Made by a program: the position numbers and the translations under genes
NCBI GenBank assembly: GCA_026419785.1
Contig: JAODTK010005657.1
Location: forward strand, 310,001-374,000
Direction: 5' to 3'
DNA length: 64,000 bases
DNA from: Sclerodactyla briareus
Taxonomy: Eukaryota; Echinodermata; Holothuroidea; Dendrochirotida; Sclerodactylidae
In this document: positions 33,901 through 45,418 of the stretch, piece after piece
How positions within the stretch are numbered: position 1 is the stretch's first letter
How the letters are laid out: every line of letters begins with the position of its first letter
Notes under the pieces: generated by a model
Told to the model about the DNA's origin: nothing
Database searches by the model: none
The model's input: only the letters and a program-made list of their open reading frames with translations

Positions 33901-36624
33901 TGAAGTGAATATTTAAGAGGTATTGGGATATTAAAGCAACATATGGAATGCCAGTTGTAATTGTTTGCTGGTGACTGGAAAGAAGAAAGCACCTGATCGC
34001 GCAACCAGGCGAGGAACTGGGGCGATCGCCTTGTTTTCCAACAGTATGTCTTAGCTTCCACTTTGTTTTGAATTGCATCATATTGTGAAGCACCAATACG
34101 TCATGTGTTAGGAGCCCCCATGAATTTTCAGCGCTGTATTCATTGCAACAGATTGTACTCACCATTCCCTACTAACATGTGCAGAAAGAAAAGGAAAGTG
34201 ATGCGAAGTCAGGGTACTAGTTTACTAGGAGATAGTTTAAAACAGAATCAAAAAAAAGTTAAAAGTGGCACCATTGTTGTGGTCAAAGGTGAGTTCATCG
34301 CCTAATGAAAAATAAATTAGTGTCCAAGAGAGTTTTGGGAATGTAACATGTAATTCGTCCAGTCCAGAGCTTGGTGACTCAGCTTCATGCAGACATGGAC
34401 TGCTGCCACCCATATCAAACCCCGGTCTATGCTATGTGGTTTTAAGGGGTCCTGGACCAAGACTAGAAGGACCTCTATTAGACTCCCCATGACTTACACA
34501 CTAAATTTCTCCCACTGACGAGTCCCTGGAGCCCTATGTGCCCCAATTGAAGCCAAGGTCACCATGCATTTGGCGGCACTCACAAATTACATGCCTCACC
34601 ATTAATGTTTGGCTAGAGGAGCTTGAAGTTAGTAGATGACTTCCACCCAACGTTATTGTCTACGAACACCAATTTTGTTTTAAGTATATCCTGTGAAAGT
34701 CAAATCAGTGAAAATTCACCTGGATTTCCACAAGCTCACATCCATCTGTACTTTTGAATTGCCCTTCCATTTGCAAGCGAAAACAAACCCATCAAATATG
34801 TTAGGTGATGAGAAATGGGTTTCAACAAGTTGTAGAACTATTTTGGAGAAATCTAGCAAAATTCCATGTAGGAACATCATCAATGGTGTTCGCTTGCTGG
34901 AGGTCCTTGATCGCTCCAGATGGGGCGCGAAAAGGCGTGCCCGGTCCCAGGAACAGAGTGGGATTAGTTACACCCCGGCCTCGATATCATCTGAGCATTT
35001 GTCGAGAGGAGGAGGAGAATTATTACCGGTGCTCATCCACGATAATAAGACCAGTCCTAGGAAAAGGCCAGCCTGGGCTCTATGGAGATCCGAGAGAACA
35101 CTCAATTTGATGAAGTCAGGGCTCAAGTTTTGGATTGTCTAATCATCAAGGATGACCAAATTTTTGACAGAATTTCTGTTTTGAACGGTGTTCTATGAGA
35201 CGCAAAATCACCAGTCTGTAAAGCGCTTTGAGAACGCTACGAGTTTGAAAACGCTATATAAGCATGCAGATTATTATTATTACAAAGTTGGAAGAAAAGC
35301 ATGTGCGCTTCCAGCAGGGCACAAACTGTTTGATTGAATGAAGTACTCATGTCCAACGTCCTTGGTTTCCTCTCCACAGTTGGACGCCACTGGAGCCAGA
35401 ACTTGTGCAATTCCACGACATCTGCCATCACATAGCGGTGACATGGCAGTATTCCGTAGAGAAAAACCGACAGTTCTGGCAGCTACGGAAGAAGAGGCCA
35501 GGAAAGGTAGGCATACCAGGTGGGGGGGGGGGGGGGTCAGGGAAAGGATTCATCCAGAAGACTAGCCCTGTTGTCACCCGGAGGGGTGCTATGGTGTGAT
35601 GCCTATTGGCATGGTGGCATAGGGAGAGTGTGGTGACCTAATTAGAGAATGACGTGCCCTAATTGTTTAAGGCGTCGAGCCCCTAACCCAGCGACTGTGG
35701 GTTCAACAAAACTTCACTGGTTTGTGAATCTGGGAAGTATGAATACTTACCCATATTTGACCATTCACCCCACCCCCGCGCCATTGAACATCTGGCAATA
35801 ACACAAAAGTCTGGGTTGGCCACCCCATCGCCCTTCTCATTTTTCCAGCAAGGCGTCCTAGAATTAGATAAAATAAAAATAGATTTATTCCCTGTTGTAC
35901 CCTTGAGCAAGGTTCTTCTATCTTGATGGCTTCATTCCACTGAGTGTAAAATGGGTATCCTGTAACTTGAATAGCATTGCACTGTATGTACTTCACCAGG
36001 GGAAGTTCCCCAGGGGACCGTAACGTGGTCATAACCTTTTCAGTGTGGCCAGGGGGTGCGAACGGCGAAGGTTGTGCACCGTATAGTGTCCCTAGCAGCG
36101 GACAATTATGAGAGGCCTTCGAATGTCCTTCCAACCTACAAGACGCTAAGATAAAAGTCTAGACATCAAATCATTATGGCCATACGTGCTGAACCAAAAG
36201 AACAAAATAGTGTCTAACTGTATTTGCAATACATTGCCTCAAATCTTCGAGCAGGATAGATGGGTGAGGGGGGAGGTGGGGGAATTGGGAAGGTGGGGGG
36301 GTGGGGGGGAGGGTAGTAGAACATGTTAATATGTTGATTGTTATTGTTTTGAAGAAAAACATGCATTTTGTATACTTTTTCTCGGGGAGTGCTTCATTCG
36401 TGATACCCCAGGGTTCTAGTGCACTTCCTTCCACAACATTTTTGTTCTTCAGAATTATCTCTGTTGTTAAAAAACTGTATGTCAGACAGAGTAACACACA
36501 TTTTGTGTCAATGTCTGGCATTATGGGATACATTCCAGAATCTGCAGATATTCAGACCAGATCAAATGTGTTTGATGATATTTCTCAGGATTTCATAGAC
36601 AGAGATGTAGCTAGATCAGTTTGA
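27933..36624 (+). CDS. Candidate spliced gene, product unknown
   Basis: Seven exon candidates can be chained on the plus strand: 27933-28036, 33397-33543, 34112-34288, 34709-34902, 35061-35194, 35380-35506 and 36412-36624 (stop). All junctions fit in phase. All have AG acceptors and GT donors except the donor after 35194 (ATGAG). Readable peptides include a hydrophobic stretch near the start (IVFMTLSCITAVTVHTFYKK), two CxxC pairs (ICYYCKHLF, RCIHCNRLY), a lysine-rich stretch, QFDEVRAQVLDCLIIKDDQ, VQFHDICHHIAVTWQYSVEK, and a terminus ending IDRDVARSV. The best splice contexts are CAAAG|GTGAGT at 34288 and the pyrimidine-rich acceptor at 35380. Tandem arrays and SINEs lie in the introns. Some exons are open in a second frame, so the chain is a hypothesis. 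I could not match it to a known family. Confidence 0.3.
28138..28640 (+). repeat. Two-copy tandem duplication, ~245 bp
   Basis: The block from ATTACTGGCATGCTTAGC to GGGCCCGCATCAGC (about 28140-28372) is repeated from ATTACTAACCGGCATACTC to GGGCCCGCAACAGC (about 28383-28617). Shared features include GATGGGTTGTACC or its diverged form, GGGTC..TGAGGGCAAAA and CCATGAAAAAA. The first copy starts inside the intron that follows the candidate exon at 27933-28036. Confidence 0.75.
28695..28975 (+). repeat. tRNA-derived SINE, plus strand
   Basis: TTGGTAGAAAGCGCTGGGAG resembles the D-arm/A-box region of a tRNA. GTGGTTCAAATCCC is a B box with a TTCAAAT loop. Downstream body blocks (AAGACTT..GGTACC..GTTGCCTCGCTGG) match the SINE at 59345-59570, so the two are one family. 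A tRNA-like acceptor end does not follow, so this is a retroposon and not a tRNA gene. Confidence 0.75.
29220..29960 (+). repeat. Tandem array, ~145-bp unit
   Basis: GTGTTCA or ATGTTCATG followed by GAGGTCA recurs at spacings close to multiples of 145 bp (AGGTCA near 29243, 29530, 29674 and 29920). AGGTCA-A-AGGTCA lies at 29674-29686. Other shared words are TTCAGAATAGATTGGATG and ..AAGT.GGT..GTA.TATCATTGACC. Confidence 0.7.
30240..30310. repeat. Poly(C) tract
   Basis: A run of about 17 C, interrupted once by A, then another C run. The length is likely to be inaccurate. Confidence 0.8.
30394..30510 (+). repeat. GTCTCGCTGAA repeat head with GT/CTGT microsatellite
   Basis: GTCTCGCTGAAACTTTGTTC is followed by TTGTGTGTGTGTCC and repeated CTGT and CTTT units. 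It matches the arrangement at 14698-14810. Confidence 0.65.
30885..33190 (+). repeat. Second ~600-bp tandem array
   Basis: It belongs to the same family and orientation as 2700-4385. The anchor TAACATTGG..GTG.. occurs near 31283 and 31876 and, diverged, near 32470 (spacing 593-594 bp). Blocks such as GAATATCTGTGAAGG, ATAATTGTTGACC.GCATG, GTGACCTCTG and AACCAACTCCCGCTTC repeat in order. Later units (32500-33190) are more diverged and partly rearranged. AGGTCA-type motifs recur about every 150 bp. Confidence 0.85.
35205..35283 (+). repeat. SINE-like 3' tail
   Basis: GTAAAGCGCTTTGAGAACGC, then AACGCTATATAAGCATGCAG and an ATT-rich end (ATTATTATTATTAC). This AAAGCGCTTTGAG..CTATATAA..ATTATT arrangement is a 3' end shared by many SINEs of marine animals. 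A tRNA-like head could not be located upstream, so the copy is probably 5'-truncated or diverged. Confidence 0.7.
35520..35536. repeat. Poly(G) tract after candidate donor
   Basis: A G run follows the candidate donor at 35507. Long G or C runs also occur near 23040, 36297, 46318 and 50643, all places where base counts are unreliable. Confidence 0.6.
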
Positions 36625-36794
36625 GTGTGGTTGGTTCACACAAAATCAAATTGGAGCCTCATTGAGTTTGTTGAATGCAGAATCAAAGGAACTTTCAATT
36701 TCTACGGTTCAGGAAGCCACTAAGGCTCATCTAGGACCTGGCCGTATTGCTCGTGGATGAGCACCGCGATAACTCCGCCTTCTCTTCTCAACTA

Positions 36795-37160
36795 TTGGCT
36801 CAGATGATAACGAAGCAGGTGTAACCAATCCCAACCTGCTCCCGGGACCGCCGTTTTTAGTCCCTCCGAAAGGACTTCAGTGAGCTCCAGGGACCCGACC
36901 ATTTCTCGGATCCCTGGATGAGGCGAAGTCAAGTACAACTGACTGTTCACAGCCGATAGACGAGACTTATTGGAAATATCCCGTAACAAATCCCAGTAAC
37001 CCCAGAAAATCCACGCATCACACCGGACATCATGAGTGAAGACCAAGACCTCATCATCGCAACTGCACAGGCAGCCACCTAGGGAAAATCGTCCGGTGAC
37101 CGCTGGAATTCGAACCCAGAATATTTTGGTTGTCAAGTGTCACTGATACCATTCTACTAT
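36795..37160 (-). repeat. tRNA-derived SINE, minus strand
   Basis: Read in reverse from about 37160, TAGTAGAATGG fits a loose A box. CTGGG-TTCGAAT-TCCAG forms a perfect T-arm (5-bp stem, 7-nt loop), so the B box is well preserved. The remainder down to about 36795 is a non-tRNA body. The tRNA acceptor stem is not completed, which excludes a functional tRNA. Confidence 0.75.
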
Positions 37161-37649
37161 TTTCCACTACTATTCTTCGCCCTTAAATAGTAAGAATTTG
37201 TGAGGGTCCTAATGACTTCTTTTTAGCCCGAGTGTGTGTTGACAAAAGCTAGTGTGGGTCGCGCATCCTCGCCGACCCACTGCGAACATCCCGTTCTTAG
37301 ACGTATGTTAAATTACTGGGGGGTTGACATAATCGATCTCTCTCTTGTTTCTTACTACAGTTCTTTATTTTGTCTGTTTCGTCTCGCTCCTCGTTCCCCT
37401 TCGGTCTACGGTCCTCCGGGGCAGTAGCTACTTACCTACTTGGTAAGAATTCAATTTTCTGATAATAGAGGTATTCTCAAAGTCAATGGTCATGTAAATG
37501 ACTGGGACTTTTGGTAGCTTTTCTATTATTTACATTCGACAGCCAAAACTACAGACCAAATTTCAGCTGATCAGAGTGCCAGTATGGAGGCAACTGCAAT
37601 TGCAAATTATGCCTTGTGACAATCACAGAGGGAACTGCAGGATCCCCGA

Positions 37650-37666
37650 AAAAAAAAAAAAAAAAT
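37650..37666. repeat. Poly(A) tract
   Basis: An A run of about 17. It could be a retroposon tail, but no matching body was recognised upstream. Confidence 0.6.
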
Positions 37667-37837
37667 ATAAAAAGTAATGTAGAATGTGAAAATCTTGTAC
37701 CAAACAAACTAATAGATGAAATTCAAATAAAACCTACAAATCATTCCTAAAAATTAAGAATATCTCATTCATTTCTAAGTAATACCTTTTTGATTCCTTG
37801 ACAAAGGAGTCAGAGGAATTTCTATGCAGTCACGTCG

Positions 37838-37862
37838 TTGTGTGTGTGTGTGTGTGTGTGTA
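37838..37862. repeat. GT microsatellite
   Basis: About 11 GT dinucleotides. Confidence 0.9.
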
Positions 37863-37879
37863 TGTGTTCGTGGTGTGAC

Positions 37880-40170
37880 CCGCCCAGCTTTGTAAACACG
37901 ATAACTTGAATCTGGTCTGGGTAGGTCAGGCTCATACTTGGTAGGTGTGTTCCCCATTATGAGTAATGATCCTATGTTTTTGGGGTCAGGCCGAGGTCAT
38001 CTGAGGTCACCAGCGGTCAAAGTCTGAAACCTATAAACACGATAAGTTCCCAGAATGGTTTGGTCTGATCAAGTTGGAATTGGGTGTATAGCTTTTTCCT
38101 ATGGTGAGTACAGGAAACCTATTGTTTTTTGGTTTCAGGGCGGGAGTGATTTTGGTTCGAAAATAGAAATTTTTGAAATTTCGATTTTTGGTCAATTTTG
38201 GCTTTAAACACGATAACTCGACCCCACCCTGATGGATAAGCTAATACTTGGTAGGGGTGTTCCCATGATGAGTACATGAACCCATTTTTTTGGGTCAAGG
38301 TCAGAGGTTCATCTGAGGTCACCAGAGGTCAATTCTGAAAACCATGTCCAACAACGATAGTCCAGAAGGTTGGTCTGATCAGTTGAAATTATGTGTATAT
38401 CTTTCTTATGGGGAGTACAGGACCCTATTGTTTTTGGTTCATGTCGGGGTGATTTTGGTCGACAATAGAAAATTTGCGAAAATTCGATCTTTTGGCAAAT
38501 TTTTGCTTATAAACAAAATAACTCGACCCCAACCCGTATGGATTGAGCTCATACTTGGTTATTGTGGTTCCCCAGATGAGTACAATGAACCCTATTGTTT
38601 TTGGGTCAGGTCGAGGTCAACTTGAGGTCACCAGAGGTCAAAGCCTGAAACCTTGTAAACACACGATAAGTCCAGAATGGTTGGTCGATCAAGTTGAATT
38701 AGGTGTATAGCTTCTTATGGGGAGTAACAGGACCCTATTTTTTTTGGTTCAGGTCGGGGTGAATTTTTGGCGAAAATAGAAAATTTGCGAAAATTCGATA
38801 TTTTGGCCAATTTCGGCTTGTCAACACGATAACTCACCCACCCGGATGGATGAAGCTCCATACTTGGTATGTTTGTTCCATGATGAGTACATTAACCCTA
38901 TTGGTTTTTGGGTCATGTTCCGAGGTCACCGATAGGTCCAAAGTCTGAAAACCTTGTAAAACAAAACACATAAGTCAGATGGTTGTGTCTGATCAAGTTG
39001 AAATTAGATGAAGTCTTTCTTTTGGGGAGTACAGGACCCTATCGATTTTGGTTTCAGGGGGTCGGGAGGGAATTTTGGTCGAAATAGAAATTTCTGAAAA
39101 TTCGAATTTTTGGCCAATTTTGGCTTGTTAAACCAACACATAACTCGACCCCAGCTGGTGGATGAAGCTCATACTTGGTAATGTGTTGGTTCCCCATGAT
39201 GAGTACATGAACCCTATGTTTGGGGTCAGGTCCGAGGTCATCTGAGGTCACCAGAGGTAGAAGTCTGAAAACCTGTAAACACGATAAGTCCAAATGTTGG
39301 CTTATCAAGTTGAAATCATGGTGTATAGCTTTCTTATGGGGAGACAGGAACGGTCCTCTTGTTTCTAGTTCAGGTCGGGGTGAATTTTTGGTCGAAAATA
39401 GACAATTTGTGAAAATTTGATATTTTGGCCAATTTTGGCTGTAACATGATAACATCTCTACCCACCCGGATGGATGAAGCTCATACTTGTATGTGTGTTC
39501 CCCTGATGAGTACATGAACCCTATTGGTTTTTGGGGTCAGTCAGTAGGTCATCTGACGGTCACCAGAGGTCAAATCTGTAAACCTTGTCACACACGATCA
39601 TCCAGAATGGTTGGTCTTCAGGTGAAATGAGAAGGTGTAAACTTTTCCTTATGGAGTACAGGAACCCTATTGTTTTGGTTTCAGGTAGGAGTGAATTTTG
39701 ATCGAAAATAGAAAATTTTGAAATTTGATTTTGATCAAGCCGATTTTGGCTTGTAAACCTGATAACTTGACCCCACCTGGTGTAGAATCTCCTACTTGGT
39801 ATGTTTTGTTCCCCATGATGAGTAGATGAACCACCTGTTGTTTTGGGGTCAGGTCAGAGGTCATCTGAGGTCACCAGAGGTCACAGTCTGAAAACCTTTA
39901 AACCACGATAAGTCCAGACCGGTTGGTCTGATCAGGTTGAAATTAGGTGTGGAGCATTCTTATGGTGAGTAGGAGTACTGAGGCCCTATTGTTTTTGTAA
40001 AGGGGCGGGGTGAATGAGGCTTCATACTTGGTTTGTGTATTCCCCATGATAGTACAATGAACCCTATTGGTTTGGGGGTCAGGTCGGAGGGTCATTTGAG
40101 GTTACCAATTTCAAAGTCTGAAAACCTGAAATTTAGTGTGTAGCTTTCTTTAACCACGCGTACAGGAACC
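37880..40170 (+). repeat. Tandem array, ~310-bp dimeric unit, ~7.5 copies
   Basis: The marker TACTTGGTA followed by TG.GTTCCCCATGATGAGTA appears near 37935, 38251, 38554, 38862, 39173, 39485, 39793 and 40026, a period of 303-316 bp before a short last unit. Each unit has a second half with TTCTTATGGGGAGTACAGG. Halves share the pattern GAGTACA..AACCCTATTG and GGTCAGGTC. The first half carries AGGTCA repeats, best preserved at 39851-39883 (spacers 1, 4 and 4). Open frames inside are repeat translations. Confidence 0.9.
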
Positions 40171-43100
40171 TATTAGTTGGTTTGGTACAGATAGGAAATT
40201 TGTCAGTTATGTGTTACTTGCCTATAATGAGCTGGTACTATCTCCGTTTGTCTGGCTATGAGTTGACAGAACCGTCAAGGAATCACTAAGAAGCTTTGTC
40301 TTTCTTCTGGTTTAGTTTTTCGTTATCATGGTGCAAAAGCAGCATTATACTGTGCTGGGCCATGAGCGGCCTATGCATCGTTCCCCCGTGATGTCAAGAT
40401 TCCTCAATTTCTCAAAGTAAACGAAATATCTCAACAGGCCACATGCTAGAACCATCCAATTTGGGGTGTGGGCTTTGAAATGTTCCTCTTTTCCCCTGTT
40501 CTAGTTTAAAGCCAAATCTGTTACATGCGCATTGGCCTTTGGGATAGATGGGCTGTTCCTGTTTGCTGGTATACCCTCCTCTACTATACTCGCATACGTC
40601 CGAAACGTGGTTCGTTTGACAAATCCCCGAATCGGAGGATTCTCATAGAGTTCAATGCGATGTACCTTTAGGCATTGAAACCTTATATTAGCTCTGGTCA
40701 CTTATACTGCATCGTTGTCATTAGGCTCCACACATGGGCCCCACTCCATAGTGTGGTGATTTTTCAGATTGACCGCAAAGCAAACGAAATCCTACTGGCG
40801 TTTAGTTAAGGTTATAAGGAAGGTCACCAGAACTGAGTGCCCTCGTGAACGACCCTTAAACGCACAATAGTTCCTTGCAACAAGTTCAGACTGGTCTCTC
40901 AGGCCTTATTAAACACTCTTAGAACGAACACATCTGCAGAGAGGCTATTCCATTCTTTAATAACTCTTTGCAATAAAATGAACACGTCCCGATGTCTAAT
41001 ATCTGGTAACAATACCACAAAGCTCAGACAATGGCCTCTATTAGTGGTAAGTGGTAACGTTAAAATTCAAAAAGATCAGTCAGAAGAAAGAACGGTCATC
41101 AAAGCCATGGACAATTTTGAAACCTGATCAAATTACCCTAAATTTCGTCTTTAGCTCCATCGAAGTCATACCAAGATTTTCAATATTTCCTCATATAGCA
41201 AACTCATCAGACAGTGATCAGTTCTGTCGCCCACATTTGAAAACGATCTCATTAGTCAGCCTGCATTCACTAAATAAGCGATTCCATCACTTGCATGGCA
41301 TACTCCAGGTGAGGTCTTACCAACTGCTTTGAAGAGCCTGACAACAATGTCTTTGTCACGGAACTGAAATTACGTTTATCAAGCCGAGGATCCAATGCCG
41401 TTCATAGCAGCTTGTTTTGGTAAAATGAGGATTAGTCAATCTTAAAGGCATAATTTTCCTTTCGCCGTTTTGTAAACACTGTAAATTCCGTTTATAAATT
41501 TTCTAATTATAAATTTTCTGTTTCCGTTTTTTCGCGTTTTTTGAACAAGAGCACTTTTTCTAACTGCATACTTGCAGCACACTGTATGGGGCATCTATTT
41601 CCACCATGTTTTCTTTCATACTCCTTATTTTTTCATGTAAAAGATTCCCACCCCCCCCCCCAAAAAAAAAAAAAAAATTACTTCCGTGTAATCAAATGAA
41701 TGGTCATAGTTCCGTTTTTCTGAAAAGAATTCAGACACGTAACGTATGGCAAACAGCCCATGCATGTGACCACTGTTGTGCTGGTAGTACTAGTACGCAG
41801 GAGCAAAAAAAAACTGTACAACTCGCATTCTTCCATACTAGTAAGCTCAGCCCCCGCCGAACCGGATCGTCTACTCGCTAGACGCATTACGAGGCTGAGT
41901 AAGCCCTAATGTACTGAGTATTTTAGCAAGAAACCGAAGCAAAGGCACGAATCTGAAATTAAGTCGTAAAATACACTAAATCAATGCTAAACCTTAATGT
42001 ATGATTGTTTCTCCACCAATTGTCTAATTATCACGTTCGTTCATCATAGACTTGTAGGACAACGCGAGTTATATTGCAGTATCGCTGATCGACGATCGTA
42101 AATAAATCCCCTCCTTAATCACATAGTCAATGGAAAATTCCAATTGAGTTAAGTGTGTTTGGAAGGATCGTTGCCGTCGGGGGTTGTGGGGGCCACAAAC
42201 AAAAAAAACAGAGTGGGCGGTCGTCCCTAGACTTGGTATCGTTGTGTTTGCGTGCTGTGGAATTGGAGCACATTGCAATTGGATGACCCGTGTCCAATCA
42301 GGGCTATGGTTTAAGTAGTGCACAGCATTGAGCGATGGCTAAAGCAGCAACATACAGAGCTTTGCTGTTACGTTAAGGTGAAGCTGCGATGTCTGCATCG
42401 GCTGGGTATTCAGCAAATAAAGCAAATACACAACTCGCAACACACGTTGGTCATAGTTTTATATCATTTTTAAACCACTTTTTTCACATGAAATGTAGAT
42501 TTAGAAAAGTGTTTCATCAAGAGTGACATTGCCGTTGATTACTTGATCTTTTAAGCGAAGTCTAGTTTTACAGGCAAGCGTGCGAACTTCTGTACATTGA
42601 TGTAAATATTAAAGTTACATCGCGACCGAATTGAATGGAGCATGCATGTCTTCGAAGACCCGATCATGTTGTGAAGTAACGTCTGCCGGCGTAACAAACG
42701 GGGTATGCTTCAACGCAGTGTTCTTGGCTCGGATTTCAAGTGAAGTGTTCTGATCGCGGTAGGTTGTCACAATATGTCTTTATTTCGCTTACTTATCCGA
42801 GTAAGGAGGAGTTTTCCCTTGAAAATAAAATCTTCTTTACTTTTTGGTGATCACGTCCAATTCATTTTGGACTTTAGGCTTATTCTTGGGACAGATTCTC
42901 GAAATTGTTAGCCTATACACCTAACTTCTTTCGAAAACCTCAACCCTGCCGGTGAGGGGGGAGGGGTAGTTACGCCGTAGCAATTCTAGTTTGACTCATG
43001 TGCGGCATCCCCCGCTCCCAACATTTTTTTAAATCGCCAATTGTCGCTTTGGATATCTCACACAGTCACCTCTCTAGAAGAGGGTCCTGTCCCCCCCTCC

Positions 43101-44110
43101 CTCCTCCTGTCTTTAATAAATCCTGCTCTTCGTTGGTTTTGACTTCCCGATCGACGTAAACAGTACTCAATCAATCAAATCAAAAAACTTTGAGCGCTCA
43201 ATATCCAAAGTGGAACCACTCTCAGTGGCGCTGAGTCAGTTGGAAAATTCTCTCAAGAACAATGGACTTCAGGCTTGGTCACCAGCGGGCGACACTGGCG
43301 GTGCTACCTGGCTCTCAAAATTTCAGCCCGGTACTCTAGGTTAATTTCAGCCTTTCCGCCCGGCACAAATTCCTTACCCTAAATGAATAAAAAGATCCTA
43401 GGAAGATTCAGTTCAAAGAAAAAAAACAAAGGTATCTCAGGGAGTTTTGGGATCAAAATACTTTCTGAATGCCAATCGTTTGCATGTAGGCACAATCAGG
43501 GTTAAAAACTTCTTGAGGCTCCTCTCCCTCCCCTTATACCCCTACCCCAGGATAGGCATCACTGTCAGAAATTACCCGGCTCTAAAAATTGTCTGGTGAC
43601 CCTGATGGCTTTTAGTCTCTCTTAAAAATATTTTCTGTTCATGTGGTAAAAATTGAAAACCTGTTATGGTTACCCTGTCATCTTGCTTTCCCAGTGACCT
43701 TTCTAGCAACTCTTCCTGCATTCTCCACCGAGGCCTCATCGTCAATCTCTACCTCAAGATGAAAACCGTACCTTACTCAGATTGAGCATAGCATGGAAGA
43801 CACACCGAGGCGAACGAAAAAGAAAAGTTGAGTGGTACCGAGCTGTGGGCTGAGACTCTCTTGCTAGATACTTCTTGCACTTTCGTTTGAGCAGCTTGGC
43901 AACTGCCAGGGTTAAATGCTGTAGCCAGTTTTCTTAAAACATGATGTTTTTATAACTATCATTTTCTCTAAATATTGTGAGGAGGATACATGACTACACA
44001 TTCCTCTATGATGACACTTTAATGTTTCCGGCCTTCTAACCTCTCGCCACGATTAATAAGTTTCGAATTGTAGTTGGTAGTGTTATTGACTTAGTCCATG
44101 ATGTCACTGG
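40171..44110. other. No gene recognised in ~3.9 kb
   Basis: Mixed sequence with a C-then-A homopolymer at about 41651-41678, poly(C) near 43094, and no exon that I can support. Open frames on both strands have no domain signature. Repeat fragments are likely but could not be delimited by eye. Confidence 0.35.
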
Positions 44111-44114
44111 TATG

Positions 44115-44590
44115 TCAAATTTCTTACACCCAGTGTTTTAGGCTGTTTCAACCTTCTATAGAATTCCTTAACTGGAGGTAGCTTAAGATAGGAGTGTTGT
44201 AGTACATCTGGGGTATGGCGTGGTTTTTTTTTAAGGCGAGTCTTGTCATTACAAAAATTAGCCCTGATGGTCACATGGTCTATATAGATCAATAAGTAAA
44301 AGGTCAAATAAGTCAAATCCATTGAGGTCACAGTAGGTTCCGAGAGTCTATAACAAGTTGAGTCTATATTTCAGTGTTTTAGGCTGTTTAGACCTCTAAC
44401 AGAGTTCATAATTCGAGAAGCCTGTGATATTATGTTATTGTATTCATTTTGATTGACCTTTGTGCTTCGTCTCAACAAGACAATCTTGTCAGCACCAATC
44501 ACCCTCATGGTCCTACTTGCAAAGGTCACATGAAGTCAAAGGTCGATTGAGGTTAAAATAGGTCACAGACTAGTTCACACAGATGAACTA
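44115..44590 (+). repeat. Two-copy tandem repeat, ~241 bp, with AGGTCA motifs
   Basis: CAGTGTTTTAGGCTGTTT starts at 44131 and 44372. Each copy continues with a CTAACAGAGTTC-like block, a GTCTTGTCA-like block, CCTGATGGTC or CCTCATGGTC, and clustered AGGTCA or AGGTCG motifs. Confidence 0.75.
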
Positions 44591-45418
44591 AACTTCGCAT
44601 AATGCGATTCCTCTAAATGATTCATTGCAAGATATATGAATATTGTCTCTAGTGACCATAACCTAACACTAAGAACAATATGGGTCATCCTATCCATTGA
44701 TTTGAGCTTAATAGGTCCTTGTGTCCTTGACATCTCGTGCTGACAAGTTTTCCCTCTTGCCACTGAATGACCTCGAATTACTGCAAAAACAATGGTGTTC
44801 ATCCTCAACATAGGTGGCCATCCCATACCCATGTGCGACGAGGATGTCACACACACACCTACACACGCCCCGCTCGATTGCATAGATTCCTCAGTCTCTG
44901 GCAAGATCAGAAATAGGTGTGTTTCCATTCACTGGGTTGAGAAGTTTATGAGCAGGTACCATAGCCCCAAACATCTGTTTTGCTACTGCCTGATAATAGT
45001 TGGGGAGTCACATCAAATTCCAGTGAGGTAAGACGTCCTTCCTCACTTGGGAGGATACAGCCTGGAAGGGACATTCGGAGGGAAGAGGTGGTTCTGTGGT
45101 ATTCTCTTACTTCTGGCAACTCGTCGATGGGCGTGATTGGGGTCTGTGTATCAACTTTGCGGCATACTTTCTGCATGTTTTTATCAATTCATAGCAGCAG
45201 TGGTGAGGTTGAGAAGCAGCTACTTTTAGCAATGCCCACGATTAGAAGGACTTCTGCGTAATATATATTCATGAAAGAAGCGCCTGTCAAGACGAACATA
45301 GCATGTGAGACACTCGAGACAAGTGGAGTTGGTTGGCAACAGTGGAAGAGGTATGAGCAGATACCTACTTGTTTGTCCTAGTTGTGTTATTTTGGTTGGA
45401 TAAGAGTACGCCACGCAG

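Noticed and set aside
36792-37136. 114-residue minus-strand open frame
   Set aside because: It lies entirely within the tRNA-derived SINE. The B box itself encodes part of it.
37880-40170. Several 60-150-residue open frames
   Set aside because: They recur once per unit in the tandem array and reflect repeat sequence, not genes.
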